From contig NC_052107.1 of the NCBI RefSeq assembly GCF_012273895.1, positions 1,922,001 to 1,986,000 of the forward strand: a stretch of DNA of 64,000 bases. Direction: 5' to 3'. Source of the DNA: Zerene cesonia (taxonomy: Eukaryota > Arthropoda > Insecta > Lepidoptera > Pieridae). The position numbers and the translations under genes are program-made. Of the stretch, positions 27,501 to 41,800 are shown in pieces. Each line of letters begins with the position of its first letter. Position 1 is the stretch's first letter. The notes under the pieces were generated by a model, which saw nothing but the letters and a program-made list of their open reading frames with translations, ran no database searches and was not told the origin of the DNA.

Positions 27501-30500
27501 AGTCCTGGATTCACTATTCCATCGATATTGGCTTATAATGTAGAAGGTTAAATAATTTTTTTTTTGTTTTTATTAATTTTCCAATATACATATAACGGTT
27601 GCCTGGTAGAGATGGCTTTTAGCCATAAGGCCGCCGCCGCATACTAATTTTAAGTTGCTTTTGTTAAGTTTATCTCTGTTTTATACTTTGTAAGTGTGCA
27701 ATAAAGAATAAATAAATAAATAAATAAAATGTTATAAATTAACTGAATACGTTTGGAGTCTGGCACTAAACTTTGTAATGTTATCAAAAAGCATATTACA
27801 AAGGATTAATGCTATCGATACAGTCGGGTGTGTTTACATTCGTTATCAGCGCTATACAATATAATCTACGTATTGAGTTCGAGATAAAAATTCTAACAAA
27901 GAATATCGATAAACGTATGAACGTAGCAAATGTTTTAAAAAATCCTCATACTTCCAAACACGTTAACGTAACGTCAAAGAAATAAGAAAAGACAATAATA
28001 ACGTCAAATAACGTCAAAGAAATAAATGCAACAAATACAAAATAAGTTTTAAGTTCGATCAAATCAGAGAAGTCTGAGTTAGACTTGTTCGAGTTATAGC
28101 GATTAAAATTACATCACTCACAAATTACATTAGGGCCGTGAAAAAGAGCCTATATCACTGATCGCTAAGTTACTCCATAACAGAATAAAGAAGAAATCAC
28201 TGAATAGATCAACCTTTTTCTAATTATTACCGTTTCAGGAAGTTGTAAAAATGATCTGACTAATTTTATAATTTTTTATAATTATAAACATGCTTGCTAC
28301 ACGTGTAGTATGTACCATATGATTTATTTTAATATTTATAATGATTTATATATTTCGACCCTCTTCTAACATCTATGTTGTATTATTTTTTATAGAAAAG
28401 AGATGTTGTCGCTATCCGAGTCCGTAAAGGGCCGATAAATCACAAATACAAAGCCTAGGTGGACCAAGTTAGTTTCGCCTATTCCTTAAATACCGCTATT
28501 ACCTGGTACCGACAGGAGAGATCTCTCAAATAAATCAAAATAATAATCTCTATATATTTGTTGGTTTCCACTCACCCAATGTTACTCAAACTGGCCGTGC
28601 TCCCGCTGGAATCGCCCCCTTGGGCCATGGCAGCGAGCTGGCGGTCCAGGAGGTTGTTCCTCTCCAGCAGCTGGCTCCACTGGCGCACAGCTGCTGTGGA
28701 GGAGGACAGCTCTTGGCGGAGCTGCTTTTCGTCCAGGGAATTCAATCCGCTGCGGAGGGAACTGTCCAACCTGATAGGACGAGCACTTGTTAGTGTGAAG
28801 TGTTCATAAATAGAGGGAAGGGAGCGAAGAAGGAAAAAAGGAAGGAAGTTGTAACTGCTTGAGGATACTTTGTGTTTGTTAAAGTGGATGTATATATGAA
28901 AGCAAGAATTTAAGGATATTTCTTGTTTCACGTAGGAATCTCTGATATGAAAGCAATGGCCTGAAATAAGATAAATATGGTGGTCGTTGGTGATCGCGAG
29001 CGATTAAATCATACGTTGTTAACACCAGGTATAACTATTTGACTTCATTATAATAATATTTACTGTAATCTAAATAGTAATTGTATCGTAAGATTACCAT
29101 ATACTATTTTTTTAACACGCCTTTATTAGCTTCACATTATCTATGTACGCTTGTAAGTTTTATAAGTAACCGACTCCTTTGGACTCGATTCTGACCCCCT
29201 TTAAACCGACAGATAATAATTTCACGAGTTTATCTTATTATCCTGATTAGAGTGGGAACATATATGGGCTGATGATGATGATGATGACGATGAAGAGCAT
29301 GTGTGACAATTTAGTTGACCCTATCATGATAGCGTATTTTTACTATTATATGATTTATTTAGTCAGATACGGATTCCATTTATAATTAAAATTCAGCCTG
29401 AATACATACTCAATACATAACTGACATAAGTCTACCTAATTAGTTTCAATGTAAAAATATTTTGGCAAACCAACATTCTAATTTTATTTTAGCTGGAAAT
29501 ACGTATTTGGCGAATTATTGCTATGTTTTACATAAGGACCTTCGGTTATATTTTATACCTCGTTTTCTTCTTATAATAGTGGTCATGTTTATAAGTACAC
29601 ATATAACTCAATAACGGTTGAACAGATTTTGAATGAGTTTTGATTTTTCTCTGCCTCAAGTCGGTGAATAGAGAAATGGAAAAACTTAAAAGTTGTTTGC
29701 GCAAATGGGATAAAGAAAAATCTTTATTGTTTTAAACACGTACTAAATTTAAATTTAAACATTTTGATATACTGAATGATAATCAATTTATCTAACCTAG
29801 TAATCTAAAAATTATATTTCAGACTGACCTCTCAATATAGTCATCCACACTCTGCAGGCTGGTGATGGACTGCGCCAGGTCGTTGTCCATCATCAGATCG
29901 TCTGATGCGAGACTGGATAATGTGTCCAGGGATGCTGTTCTTTCCGTTGGATTTCTGGCACCATTCACTTTAGAATATAAGAAAAAGTTAATGATTCTGG
30001 TATATTAACTTTAATCATTAAAATCTATTACAAGTTCTCATTTGTATTGATTTGGTACCTATAAGTGCACCTTAATCCGTTCGCAATAAGGTTGACTTTG
30101 ATTTGTTTCTTTCGACATGTCTTTTTCTTTCAATATTCCCACGAGAACATTGGAATTAAAAAAAAAACGTGGGCAAAACCACGGGACGCAGCTAGTCACT
30201 ACATTATTAAAGACACAATCCAAAGTACAAATAAGAAATGGTCTAAGTGTAAATATACTAAAACTAACTCTTAGGACTTCTCCTTGCTAATGGACTGGAC
30301 ATTAAATGCTCCTTTGATCTCCTCAGCTGTTTGCCGACGTCTGATTCCGCTCGCCTCACTGTGGGACTTCCGTGGGTGTTTTCTAGATAAAAAGAATAAT
30401 TAATAGAGTATTAATGACTATTCTTTTATAAGTTACTAGTTGTTGTCTTGTTCTGATGGAGCTTCGGGTTCGCGAAGCTTGCTACCCAAATGGCTAAATC

Positions 30501-33500
30501 TTATATCATTTAGTTTAAGTTAATAAATACATATAGACTTGAATAAAAATTACTGGGTGAAGACCCTTTGCCGATTTTATAGTATAAGCTAAAGTTAAGA
30601 AATTATAAAATTGTAGTTTGCAGTGAAAGATTTTAATAGTAATTGTAGGTTCTAAGGCTAATTTTGAGGAAGACTTTTTTGTCTTAAAGAAAGGTTATTC
30701 ATTTATTTCATTGCTTGAAATCTTAAAACGTGATATATCGTTATCAAATTTGATCCAGCAAATGTGTGTATCTTACTCTTACATAGCATTAGATATCAGT
30801 AGACTATTTATCTGTCTATCTAATAGATAATCAAGTTATAATGTAATAATTCATTACATACCTTATATTCATAATAGATAACAACTTTACTCTTAAATTG
30901 TTTCTAAACCTCTTTCATAAATTCAATAGAAGAATACCTTTATTTCTTATTCTGTATTTTAATAACTTTTTCACATTTACTACTTAAGTGACGTTCTTTA
31001 ACACAATTTCACATGTTCATAAAAAGTAATAAGGTATTTTCTTTTTGTATTTGTCTCCCAATTTCCAAAGAATTAATATTAGTTATATCACTCCTAACAC
31101 CACAGAATTTTTAATTAATTCTAGATTTTTACTTACTTCTAAACAGTAACGCCGGTTGGTCAGCAATCTCGTCGTCGAAGAAATCTCGGCCATCCGAGAG
31201 AGAGAGTGAGTTAGACGCGTGAGTGGGCGTGCCCGGCGACGGCGGACTCGCTTCTTTATTGCTATCCCCACTTATTGTATCCGAGCTGAAATAAAAAGAA
31301 GGAAAAATGAAATGTATCCGAAATCCTACTAATATTATAAATGCGAAAGTTTGTAAGGATGTGTGTATGTTTGTTGCTCTTTCACGCAAAAACTACAGAA
31401 CCGATTTCAACGAAATTTGGTATGTAGACAGCTGGACAACTGGAATAACATATAGGCAACTTTTTATCCCGATATTCCTACGGGCTACGGACTTACGCGG
31501 GTGAAACCGCGGGGCGCAGCTAGTAAAACAAAACAATTATAATAAAGCAGCTTTAGTTCTATCATAAAATATACATGATTCAATCAATTATTAATAACTC
31601 ATTCGCCCTGGCCTGCTCATTTAATTTTTTTGTTTTTTTTCCTATTATTTATTTATTTTTGCTAATCTCAGCGGAGTCGAATCCCACAAAGCGAAAATCA
31701 TTAATATCCGTTCAGCCGTTCTTGAGAAATATCTGAGTATAAATTTAATTTTTAGTTTTATAGCATTGAAATGCTTTATAAATGAGAAATTTTGAAAGAA
31801 TAGAAAAAATTTGATCACGAGGCAGGATTCGAACCTGCGTATCTTGCCTAACCGTAGCAACGCCTAGCCTCTCGGCCACCCGTGATCCTACCACAGTAAT
31901 CGAATTTCTTCTACTCTTTCGGTTTCATGTGCCTAAGGGGCACCCCACGCCATCTATTGAGATGATTAAAAAAAATTTCTTAATATCTGAGTAGTACAAC
32001 ATGATGTCAGCTGCAGACATAATTTCAAGTCAGAGCTTTTAAGGGGAGCTTATTTTCGATAGGAGGATATAAGGAGCCCATGTTTGACTCTGAGACTTCA
32101 ACTAGTTTAATTCCATCAATTTATTATCATTCCACTATTATATTTACCTTCCAGTACAATACAATCCACTACTATTCTAACGTAACGGCCTTTTTCAAAT
32201 GGAGTATTATATTCTCAAGATATGCCAATGTTAAAAAAATCTTGCAAACAAATCAATACAAACCTCGATTCCTTCACAGGCAACACTTCTCCATCCACAC
32301 TATCATCTTCCTCCACGATGGGTGCTGGTGACTTCGTCTTAGTGTTAGCCGTCTGATAAGCACTAGATATGGTATCATTAGCATGTAAATCATTATTGGA
32401 GTCACTGGTGCTGGTGGAGGATATTAAGCTATCCGCTGGAGAGGTTTCGTCGTCCAACAGACTCTGTGTGGAAGTTTCCAGAACGGACATGTCGAATTTC
32501 GACTCTTCCAGGGTGAGGGTTAGTGTGTTGTGGGCGTTGCTTTGGTTTGTGCACGTACTTGTTGTACTGTAGTTGGAGCTGGTCATTGATCCTGGAAGAA
32601 ATTGCGTTTTATTGCTCTATTGTAAATGGAAGAGATGATTTGTTATACTAGTTTAGTACTAAAAATGTTTTAGATTTCAGAAATTATTTCAAAAAAATTT
32701 CCACCATTGCATAATATGTCAGAATCTATCAAATCAAATTTATTAAATCAAACACTTAACCTAACCTTAAAGCTAAGTACATCGCTGTAGCAATTACAAA
32801 TAGGTATCAAACAATTAAGGTTCAAGACCGATATCTTTGCTAGGTTACAGAGTAACCTGTATTAAAGATATCAGTACCCTCCCCATACCATCAATAAAGC
32901 ACAATGTAATTTAAATGTCTCAAGGTGGTCGTCCCACTTTGTTCATGAAATTGATTTAAAATTACGGTTATAAAAAATACTAAAAATATAATGTAGCATA
33001 CGAACATGAACGAATTCGAATATGTATGTGATCCCTGAATACTATAGGCATGTACCATCGTTTGCTGGCTTTAATCTAACAATGATTCCATCTTATTTTT
33101 AAATTAACATCATGATTTGTTATAGTAATTTGATAACAAAAAAAGGTTTAAGATTTCAGTTATTGTGTTCATAAAAGGCTCATGTTCATCAAAGTTCGAT
33201 GGCTAAATGAAAATCTTTCTCAATGAAGTTTAAGTTATCTTTAAGTTATCAAGACTAGCGCCATAATATAACAAATTGCAATACAGAACAGCAATGAAAA
33301 AACCTATACAAAATGGGGGCTAATTGCTGAAAAACAATCTCTATCAAGCAAGAAACAAACATACCCATCATAGAACCCCGTAAGGACTCATGCTGGCTCA
33401 AAGTAAGAGATTTCATCAACAACGGGTGAGGAGGTTCGTCCATGATAACTATTGTTTTTTTCGGTATTTCTGCTTCTTTCGCTTCCTTCACTTCAAATTT

Positions 33501-36500
33501 GGACTTATCTTCTTCACAACTCGACACGCTCAGCGCGAGAGATACGTCGTCCTGAGATCTGTTAAAATCATTATTATTTTTAATATATACAGTTCCAAAA
33601 CACGATTGAATGATAGAATCAACTGAATTGTCTCACTCGCTCTTATACAGAGTATGTATACGTAAAAATATTATTTAATATTGGCGATTATAAAAAAATA
33701 ATATTATAGTTTATTGGGCATAGACAATATAACAACTGTACATCACATCAGGATCTTAATCAGGGTAATAACATAAACTCAAGAAATACTTTTAAAATGA
33801 GACCTTATTGGCAAGAGAAGGAATTTATGCTGTAACTTACGAAGTTTCCTTAAAAATAAAAAAGATAAAAATCTTAGAAGGCTTTTAATACTTATATTTA
33901 GAAAGTGTGATCACCGTCCATCACCTATGATAATTATTGTTGATAGATACCTGTTAGCCATAGCCTCTCCCGCGGCGTGGCTCTGCCAAGCGCTGGTGAA
34001 GTTCTCTTCGCTCTTGCAGGAGGGACTCGACTCTTTGGAAGAATCCACCACGCTGGGGGAGGCTGTGCCGCTTGATGGTTTTGTGAACGACGCCTGGAAT
34101 ATGGAGCATTTACGATTTTTTTATAATTTGACCGTATAATATCATTTGTTAGAGCAGGAATAGCTCTCATGAAATAAAAAAAAAAGATTTGCTTCTTTTT
34201 ACTGAAACGTAATTAAGATTGTAAGCCATCCATTTGAAGTGAATAGTCAGGAATTTTCCTTAAAACAAAAGCATTTGAAAGGTTTCCTGGAAAATTAGTA
34301 GTCAGTTTTATGCTAAACAATTAGAGATTTAAGTCCTAGATCTGATTGCAGATATATTATGTGTTCCCGACATCAGGATGAAACAAAGCTACCTGCATTT
34401 CTGTTGTCTTTAAAGATAAAGCTATTTTTTTTACCAAGATCTTTTACACACATCTATTATTTTACATTATAAGCTACACAAACCGAAACTAACCTGCTTA
34501 TTCAATACTTCAGGTTGGGTCCGGTCCAACACGAACTTTTCCTCCTTACACTCAATATTCTGGATTCTGCTGGGTCGCTTTGTCCTGTACCGCTCCAGGG
34601 TTGACATTGGTGAGCTCTGTCTTACTTCCATCACCGGTTTGGGAGTTGGAGTTGGTGATGGCGGCGTGGGAGGTTCGCACTCTGGTGATGATTCGGTGAA
34701 CAACGAACTGGGCAACTTGGGGAGGGGTATCACTGCGTGTCCTGTTACTACTGCTTCGTCTGGAAAATTTAAAGAGCGTTATTTAAGCACTAGTAGATTC
34801 TCGTCAGATCAAGAACGAAAAATAAATTAATTTTTGCACGAAATGGCTTGCATCCATGAAACTACCACAATCCCTCAGAAGATGGGCTTGGAATAGTATA
34901 CAATATAGTATATGATATATATAATATAGTATATAATATAGTAGCAATTGAATTCTGTTCTGTTTCTTCTAGTCTAGAATAGTATGGAAAAATGTTTATA
35001 TGTTTAACACATTATTTTTTGAGTTGACAGGTGTCGTAGTAGAAAAGAGCATCCATGGCAATAAAGGACAAACAGCAGCATTTATTTCGGAAAATCATTT
35101 TTAAAAAATAAATAGTTATTAAGGAAAGTAAATGACGAGAAGAACCAGCTTTATTTCAATAAAACCCTCGACACTAGTATGTAGTGATATGATTATGGTG
35201 AACTTATTATCAGGTAGATCTCTACTTTTTTTACTTCCTTTATCTCAGTGCCTAAGTGCTTCTATAGCAAGCTTCTAGTTGAATGAATAAATGGTTTAGT
35301 TTGAGTTTACCAAAAAATAAAAAAAAATCAATAAGCCCACCCATAATATCCAGATCAGCGACTTGCAGCTCGCGCAGGTGGAAGCTGTGCGCGCCGCGCA
35401 TCACCATCTCGAGGCTGCGCGGGCGCCGCCGCGGCGACTCCTCGCACGCGTACACGCCCGAGTCGCTCGATACGGCTGAGCCTGCGCCTAACCCCGTATA
35501 GACAATATTTAATGTATAACTTTTGTGACTTTACGGTAAATGAATTAAGCTTTTTTTAATATTTTTTTTTTATTGTGTGATAGGGAAGCGCTTGACTACC
35601 ATCTCGCCTGCTGGTAAGCGTAGATGTAGTCTAAGATGGAGCGCGCTTCTTAGAAGTTACCTGTTCACTCTACTTTTGAAGATCCTAAGATAATATGCCT
35701 AATTGAATCATCATCATTGAATCATCAGTCTATATATGTTCCCACTGCTGGGACACAGGCCTCCCATGAGGGTTCAGGCCATAATCACGCTGGCCAAGTG
35801 CGGGTTAGCAAATGTTACATGTCGTCGAACTTTTGATTCTTGGACATGCCGGTTGCCTCACGATGATTTCCTTCACCGTTTTATAATATAATTGAATACA
35901 TTGGCATTATTATTGTAATTTTTATGCATTTTATGATATATGCGTACACCGTCACCCATTATGAATATTTTAGTTTGGAAAGTCGGAAATCAGCTAATTC
36001 TAGTTTATGTCTGCTTGTTTCATAATAATGTCTAAGTCTAATGTCTACTCGTGTGGAAGTCGCTATTTCTGATTGACATTAATTATTCATTATGAAATTG
36101 TGATTTATGCATGATGTACACCTTTCTATTACTTTTCTTAAAATGGTGACCGTTTCTGTATATTTGTACATGTAATTATGCGAATATTTATGTAAAGTAG
36201 TTTAAACATTTAAAGATAGTGACTGTGTGGAATGTTCTGTATAATTCTTTCTGAATAAAAAATGTTTGTATGAATTTATGAATTAACGTCATAAGAACAT
36301 GTGTGATTATAATTACTATGTTAAAGACTAACTCAATATATATCGAGAAAAATAATATACGCGTAATTAAATAAACAAAATAAACCAAAACAAAAATATT
36401 ATGATGACATAGAATAAATAAATTTTATTGCAAATTTCAAAATTCAAAATTTTATTGCAATCGGTCCAGCAGTTTTTGCGTGAAAGAGCAACAAACACAC

Positions 36501-38842
36501 ACACATCATTACAAACTTTCGCATTTACAATATTAGTAGGATATTAGTAGGATAAATAAGCCTACCTTCTCTCCATCCATCAGTGCTGGCCTTCCGCGTG
36601 TTATTGACCACCTGAAAATAAAAAAAATTAAGCACAGATCATACACTATGTACACGAACGAATAAATAATAACAACCATTTTGCATTCACATCCAAACCA
36701 CTCCACAAAACAAGACACGTTCGAATGTCGCCACTACTGGCCTACGATACCAAAATAAACTGCACTTACTACTCAGAATATATCTTGAGATAACTAAAAC
36801 GTTGTTTAAATCCAAAACATAAAACACGTGTGAACAAGACGAAGTTTTTCCTAATTGTACGAACAATGTTTCGGAGCGTAATTATGCGGGTTTCGTTATA
36901 AAACTCGAACATTCACTTGCAGATTAGATTATGCTCTTTCTCCATTTACAAATTCTAATAAAATTGCCATTTCGCGTGTTATGTAAGCTTTCAACATTAT
37001 TTCAATATAATATTCTATTGTTGCATGAATTCAACTTTTGTTTCGAAGTATAAGTAGTTCTATTTCAAATTCAGAATAGTTCAGCAAACAATGATTTATA
37101 GAAATACCAATTTGCTCATTCCATTATTGTCATTATAGACAAGTAAATTAGTACTTTCGTGCAACTTAAAACTGTTTAAAATTATTTTATAGGACATTAA
37201 CGTTTCGAAAACACTATTATCTGTAACCATCATGATCTGAATTATTCTTAACAATATTTTTAATGAAGCAATAATTATATCTCTTAATAAACAATCTCGT
37301 GTATATCCCCCGAATGCATGCTGCAGTCATATTATTTTCGGCAAACGGCACCCGGTTTCAAAATCACAAGCCCTGAAATAGGTGAAGGATGACCTACTTC
37401 CTAGTGGACACGAAAATAGACCTTACCTAAAAGTAATACAGTTTATTTTGGCATACACAGAATGGTGATGTAAGAAAATTTTTAACAGTCATTAAGACTG
37501 GTCAATGAAAGTGGTCATTAAGAGAAGATAAACGATGTTCTAGAATATTAATTGTTCATATTCGAAGTAATATTCATATATTTGAATTTGGAAGTTTCTG
37601 TTCCACGATTTTTCTTATGAATTATCATTTGCTACAGATAAATAAATTCAGTGGTATGTGTATGAAATTTAGTTTAGTTTGCTTGTTTTTGAATCGATTT
37701 TTGATCTTAGAATCTTATGGGTAATCACAACTAAGCGTTTCAATTCATTTCAAATATTTTCACGATACATTGGCAATTTAAAATTCAGATTACAATTCAT
37801 ACATATATTTTCGTTTCGGAAACAATATTAGTTCGTCGTTGGTGTCTGAATTCATTTAGTAATGAATTGAAATACTGATTCTGGTTATGTCTGTCCTATT
37901 GGATGACCTAACGACCCTTGTGATTTATCTATTCCATTCTATAGTCTTATAATACGAAACAAGCTATTGTCATAAAAATACTATTACCTCAATAGTATTT
38001 TTATGACATTTAAGAAGTTTAATAGACAAGGAAAAAGAAGTAGTCGAAGCAGAAGATCTTTCTCTATGTCCTTACCTGTTTGGCAGTTTTAGCGTCTATA
38101 GTCTTAACAGCTGGGTACTGAGGTCTGGGTAGTTGGTTTGTTTGGAAGGTGTATTTTCCAGGTGGCTTCTGATCGAAGGCAGGCGGTCTGGATGTGCTAC
38201 GAATTGGTGCTTCTGTTTTCGGTTTCCTACCATCCTATGGTGAAAGTATGGATAGAGTTATAGTATAGTATAAATGAGATTATACGAAGAATTATAATGT
38301 AAAAAGATCAGCATTTCGGAAAAAAGAATAAGTCCACGATAGCGTTATAAAATGCAAGAATTATTATTTCAATATATTCCCTTAATTTTTATAAAAACAA
38401 CAACTCAAAAATAAACAGAATATAAAACAATTATTTATTCAACCATCGACACTACTACAAAATTTTACGTGGATCAAAAAGTTAATTATATATAAACGCC
38501 AATTCCACTTCTTCACTTCCTGATTAGATCATTGGCAGGCTTCTAACACTAAGTATTTCATTGTATTATCCGACAGATACTAAACCATATATTTTATTTA
38601 TACAGAAAATTCCAGATAAACATACCTGACTAGGATACTGTTGCGCTTGGTAAGTGAGTATGACGGTTTGCTTGGTCACGGGTTTGGGGACACCTGCCGC
38701 GCCCACTATGTTCGTCACTCCGTTGGTAGATACTTGAGTTGTTACGAGCGGGAGGTTCGTTTTCTTATCTGTGTCATCAAAATTCAAATTCAAAATTTAA
38801 AAATGTGCTTTAGTTGTATGCGTACGTTTTACAATGTGTGCG

Positions 38843-38882
<40 letters not shown>

Positions 38883-41800
38883 CGTGTGTGTGTAAAAATT
38901 TGAGAGTTACCGTATATGTTGTTGTATGTAAGTAACTGTGAAAACGAATTGGTTATTACAAGTTTTATTTTTTTAATTTCGATTTTCTGATGAAAGCGTT
39001 TCTACTAGAATAAATTTATGTTTGAGTTTGTAGAGATTTTGCTTAATTTTGAATATTACATATTGTTTCTTCAAACAAAGTATCCATCTAACCTTGATTA
39101 ATCGAATAGTATTATATTATCTGTGGTATTGTCAACAACTAAGGCTTTATTGTCTTTTCTTCTATTGTGTGGCTTTGTCTGTCGTTATGGCAAAGATTTA
39201 TGATAGTATTTACAATAGAAGCGCCATAAGCAGAGCGGGATATAATGACTAATGAGCAATTGAATTTAATATAATATTTATTTTTAGATTATGCAACAGT
39301 AGGTACCTATATTTATATACTAAATAGATAGGCTACAAAATGAAGCTATCAAGTCTTTAAATCAAAATTTTATTAAATTTACATCGTCATGTATAAGTTA
39401 CGTCGTTTAAAAATAATAATTAAAACACCGTACAAAAATCTCACAAATATGAAAGCACGATTTCAGTAAGACGCGCTAAGATAGCCTCAACACAATAAAA
39501 TGCACTATTTCTCTTTACGAGGCATACGTCCGAAGTATTTTAGAATATAATTGTATTGTCTGGGATCCGCATGAAAAAATATATATCTTAATATTAGAGA
39601 AGGTCCAGAAAAAATTTTGTAGATTCGTATTTAAACAGATGTATGGATACTATCCATATATGTACCCGTCTTTGTATGTATACGGAATGACAGGCTTTTT
39701 CAGTCTTGAATCAAGGCGCAAATTCATTTTACTCGTACACGTTTATCAAATGCTGAATGGTGGCGTAGATAACCAATTAGGACTTGAACGAATTTCCTTT
39801 AAAATTCCCCCGAAGTGTATTTATAGTGCAGCGGCTCCACCTGGGATAGGGCTACGGCGACGTCGTGATTTCCTTGCTGTTCAGCAAGGCGTAAGAACTG
39901 TGTGCGGCCATAATGCCCCGTTGGTGCGGTTAGTAAAATTAGTAAACGATTTGCTCGCTTTGCTACCGGAGACAGATTTATTTAATACGTCCTTGAATAC
40001 ATATAAATCAAATGTTTTAAAATATTTAAGTGTTAAATGAAAATTGTATCCTATTTTTTAAATTTTTTCATGCAAACTAAACATGTAATGCTTTGGGGTA
40101 AAACTTGTAAATTACTTGTTACTTTATGAATAAATAAATAAATAAATAAACACACTCCGAACCCATTTATTTTATAATAACCCTTTGATACTCACCAAAA
40201 CCGTTATTATTAAACGCCTCCTTGTTCCCGAACGCGTGTTCCACGTTCACGCCCACGTCGGAGACCTTCGCCGTCTTGCTGTGTTGCTGCCTGAAACCGA
40301 ACCTACGGGATGACGGGATAGTCACTTGTGTGTTTGTTGTAACACACTAACACACGTTAACATTGTAGTAAATAAATAATAGTCTCTATTTAAAATTTAA
40401 TTTAACTTCCTCGCTAATATGCTATGGCCTATATAATAAGCCATCTGTTTGTCCCAGCTTCGCCCGTAGTGCATGTGTAGCCTATGTCACCCAGTGAAGT
40501 TGCTTTCTAATGGTGAAAGTATTATTGAAATCGGTCCAGTCATTTTTGCGTAAAAGCGTACAAAGATACTATAGTTTCCTCTTCAATATTTGTGTAGATA
40601 TTTATAAAAATTATAATATAAAACACGGTAAGCCTAATCTTCCAAAACATTCAGTCATTTCTAGCCACTATTATGACCACTTTTATATTGTTTTTAGTAA
40701 AACAATTGTGCAAAGGTCGCAACAACAATAGACAAAAGGGAGGCAGGCGTTTCAAAGCGGTGTGAAGAGCAGTTTTAAACTTAATGCGCCTTTCGAGATT
40801 AAATAGCAAAGCTGTGGTTGTGCGTTTTTTCTCACTATTTATTTTTAACTTAATGTTAAAGCACAAAGCGGTAATTTTTTTTTAATTTAACTTTGTATTA
40901 TTATTGTAATGTAAATTAACACTGCGAACATTAAAACTTCCCACACTCTTTCTACTAAACTCGCATCAAAATCTGTTTCGTAGTTTTAAAGATCTATGCA
41001 TAGGGACAAACAGCGGGTAGAGATTCTGTTTCTTCTAATAGTTGTGCAGTAGATTTTCAATCGACTTCCATAAAGAAGGAGAGTATGATTTCGACGTTAT
41101 TTAATGGGTTCGTTATCTCAGATCGAGCAACTGGTAGCACCGATTTTGATGATTTTTTCATTTGAAAACTGATTCGCGTGTAGTCCTATTACATTTGGTC
41201 TAGTTTTGATAATATGAATGCGGTTTAGTATTTTGTTGAAAATATTTATTTTATTAAAATCACATTCAATGAAATAATCATTTATGCAAATTGCAATCTT
41301 ACTAATATTATAAATTAATGAAAGCGAAAGTTTGTGGGTATGGATGTATGTGTGTGTGTATGTATGTTTGTTACTCTCTGACAACTGGTATAACATACAG
41401 GCAACTTTTTCCCGATATTCCCACAGGATACAGACTTACGCGGGCGAAACCGCGGGGCGCAGCTAGTCTAACACACATTTAAAAATTACATAACACATTT
41501 AAACATAACAAGATACTGGTATAGACACCTCGATAAATCATTGAGCCTGAACATATCAATTACTCTAACGTTAATTAATCGAAACAGGAATCGATTTCAT
41601 TTTATCATTCGCCACTTCCATTTCATGTAAATAATATGCGTCAGGAAGTTTTTATGGTATTTCTATGACGTCATCACTTTCACGATATTATGTATCTTAA
41701 AAAGGAAGTAATTTATTATGTTTTACGTATTGCGACTAAGATATTCAGATTCGGATTCCGATTGAATTGTTTTTGACGCGTTTTCTCTTCTATTCGATTG

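Larger units (their letters stand above)
5352..28575 (-). other. Intron 16 (23 kb): nested repeats, gap, alternative starts
   Basis: Apart from candidate exons 16A and 16B and the listed elements, this intron holds AT-rich sequence without supportable genes. The stretches 7500-8000, 9360-10000, 19700-22050 and 25000-26040 contain no feature I can name. Confidence 0.6.
28771..38625 (-). other. Compact introns 5-15 between the clustered exons
   Basis: These introns are 301 to 1464 nt long. Besides the listed Helitrons, SINEs and hairpins they hold AT-rich sequence with no further exon that fits the phase chain. Confidence 0.6.

Noticed and set aside
30269..30382. Alternative reading of exon 14 beginning R-K-H-P-R-K-S-H-S-E
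   Set aside because: It needs two carried bases, but exon 13 ends AGA-A before GTAAGT and so carries one. The chosen frame also gives a better donor and joins exon 15 at a strong acceptor.
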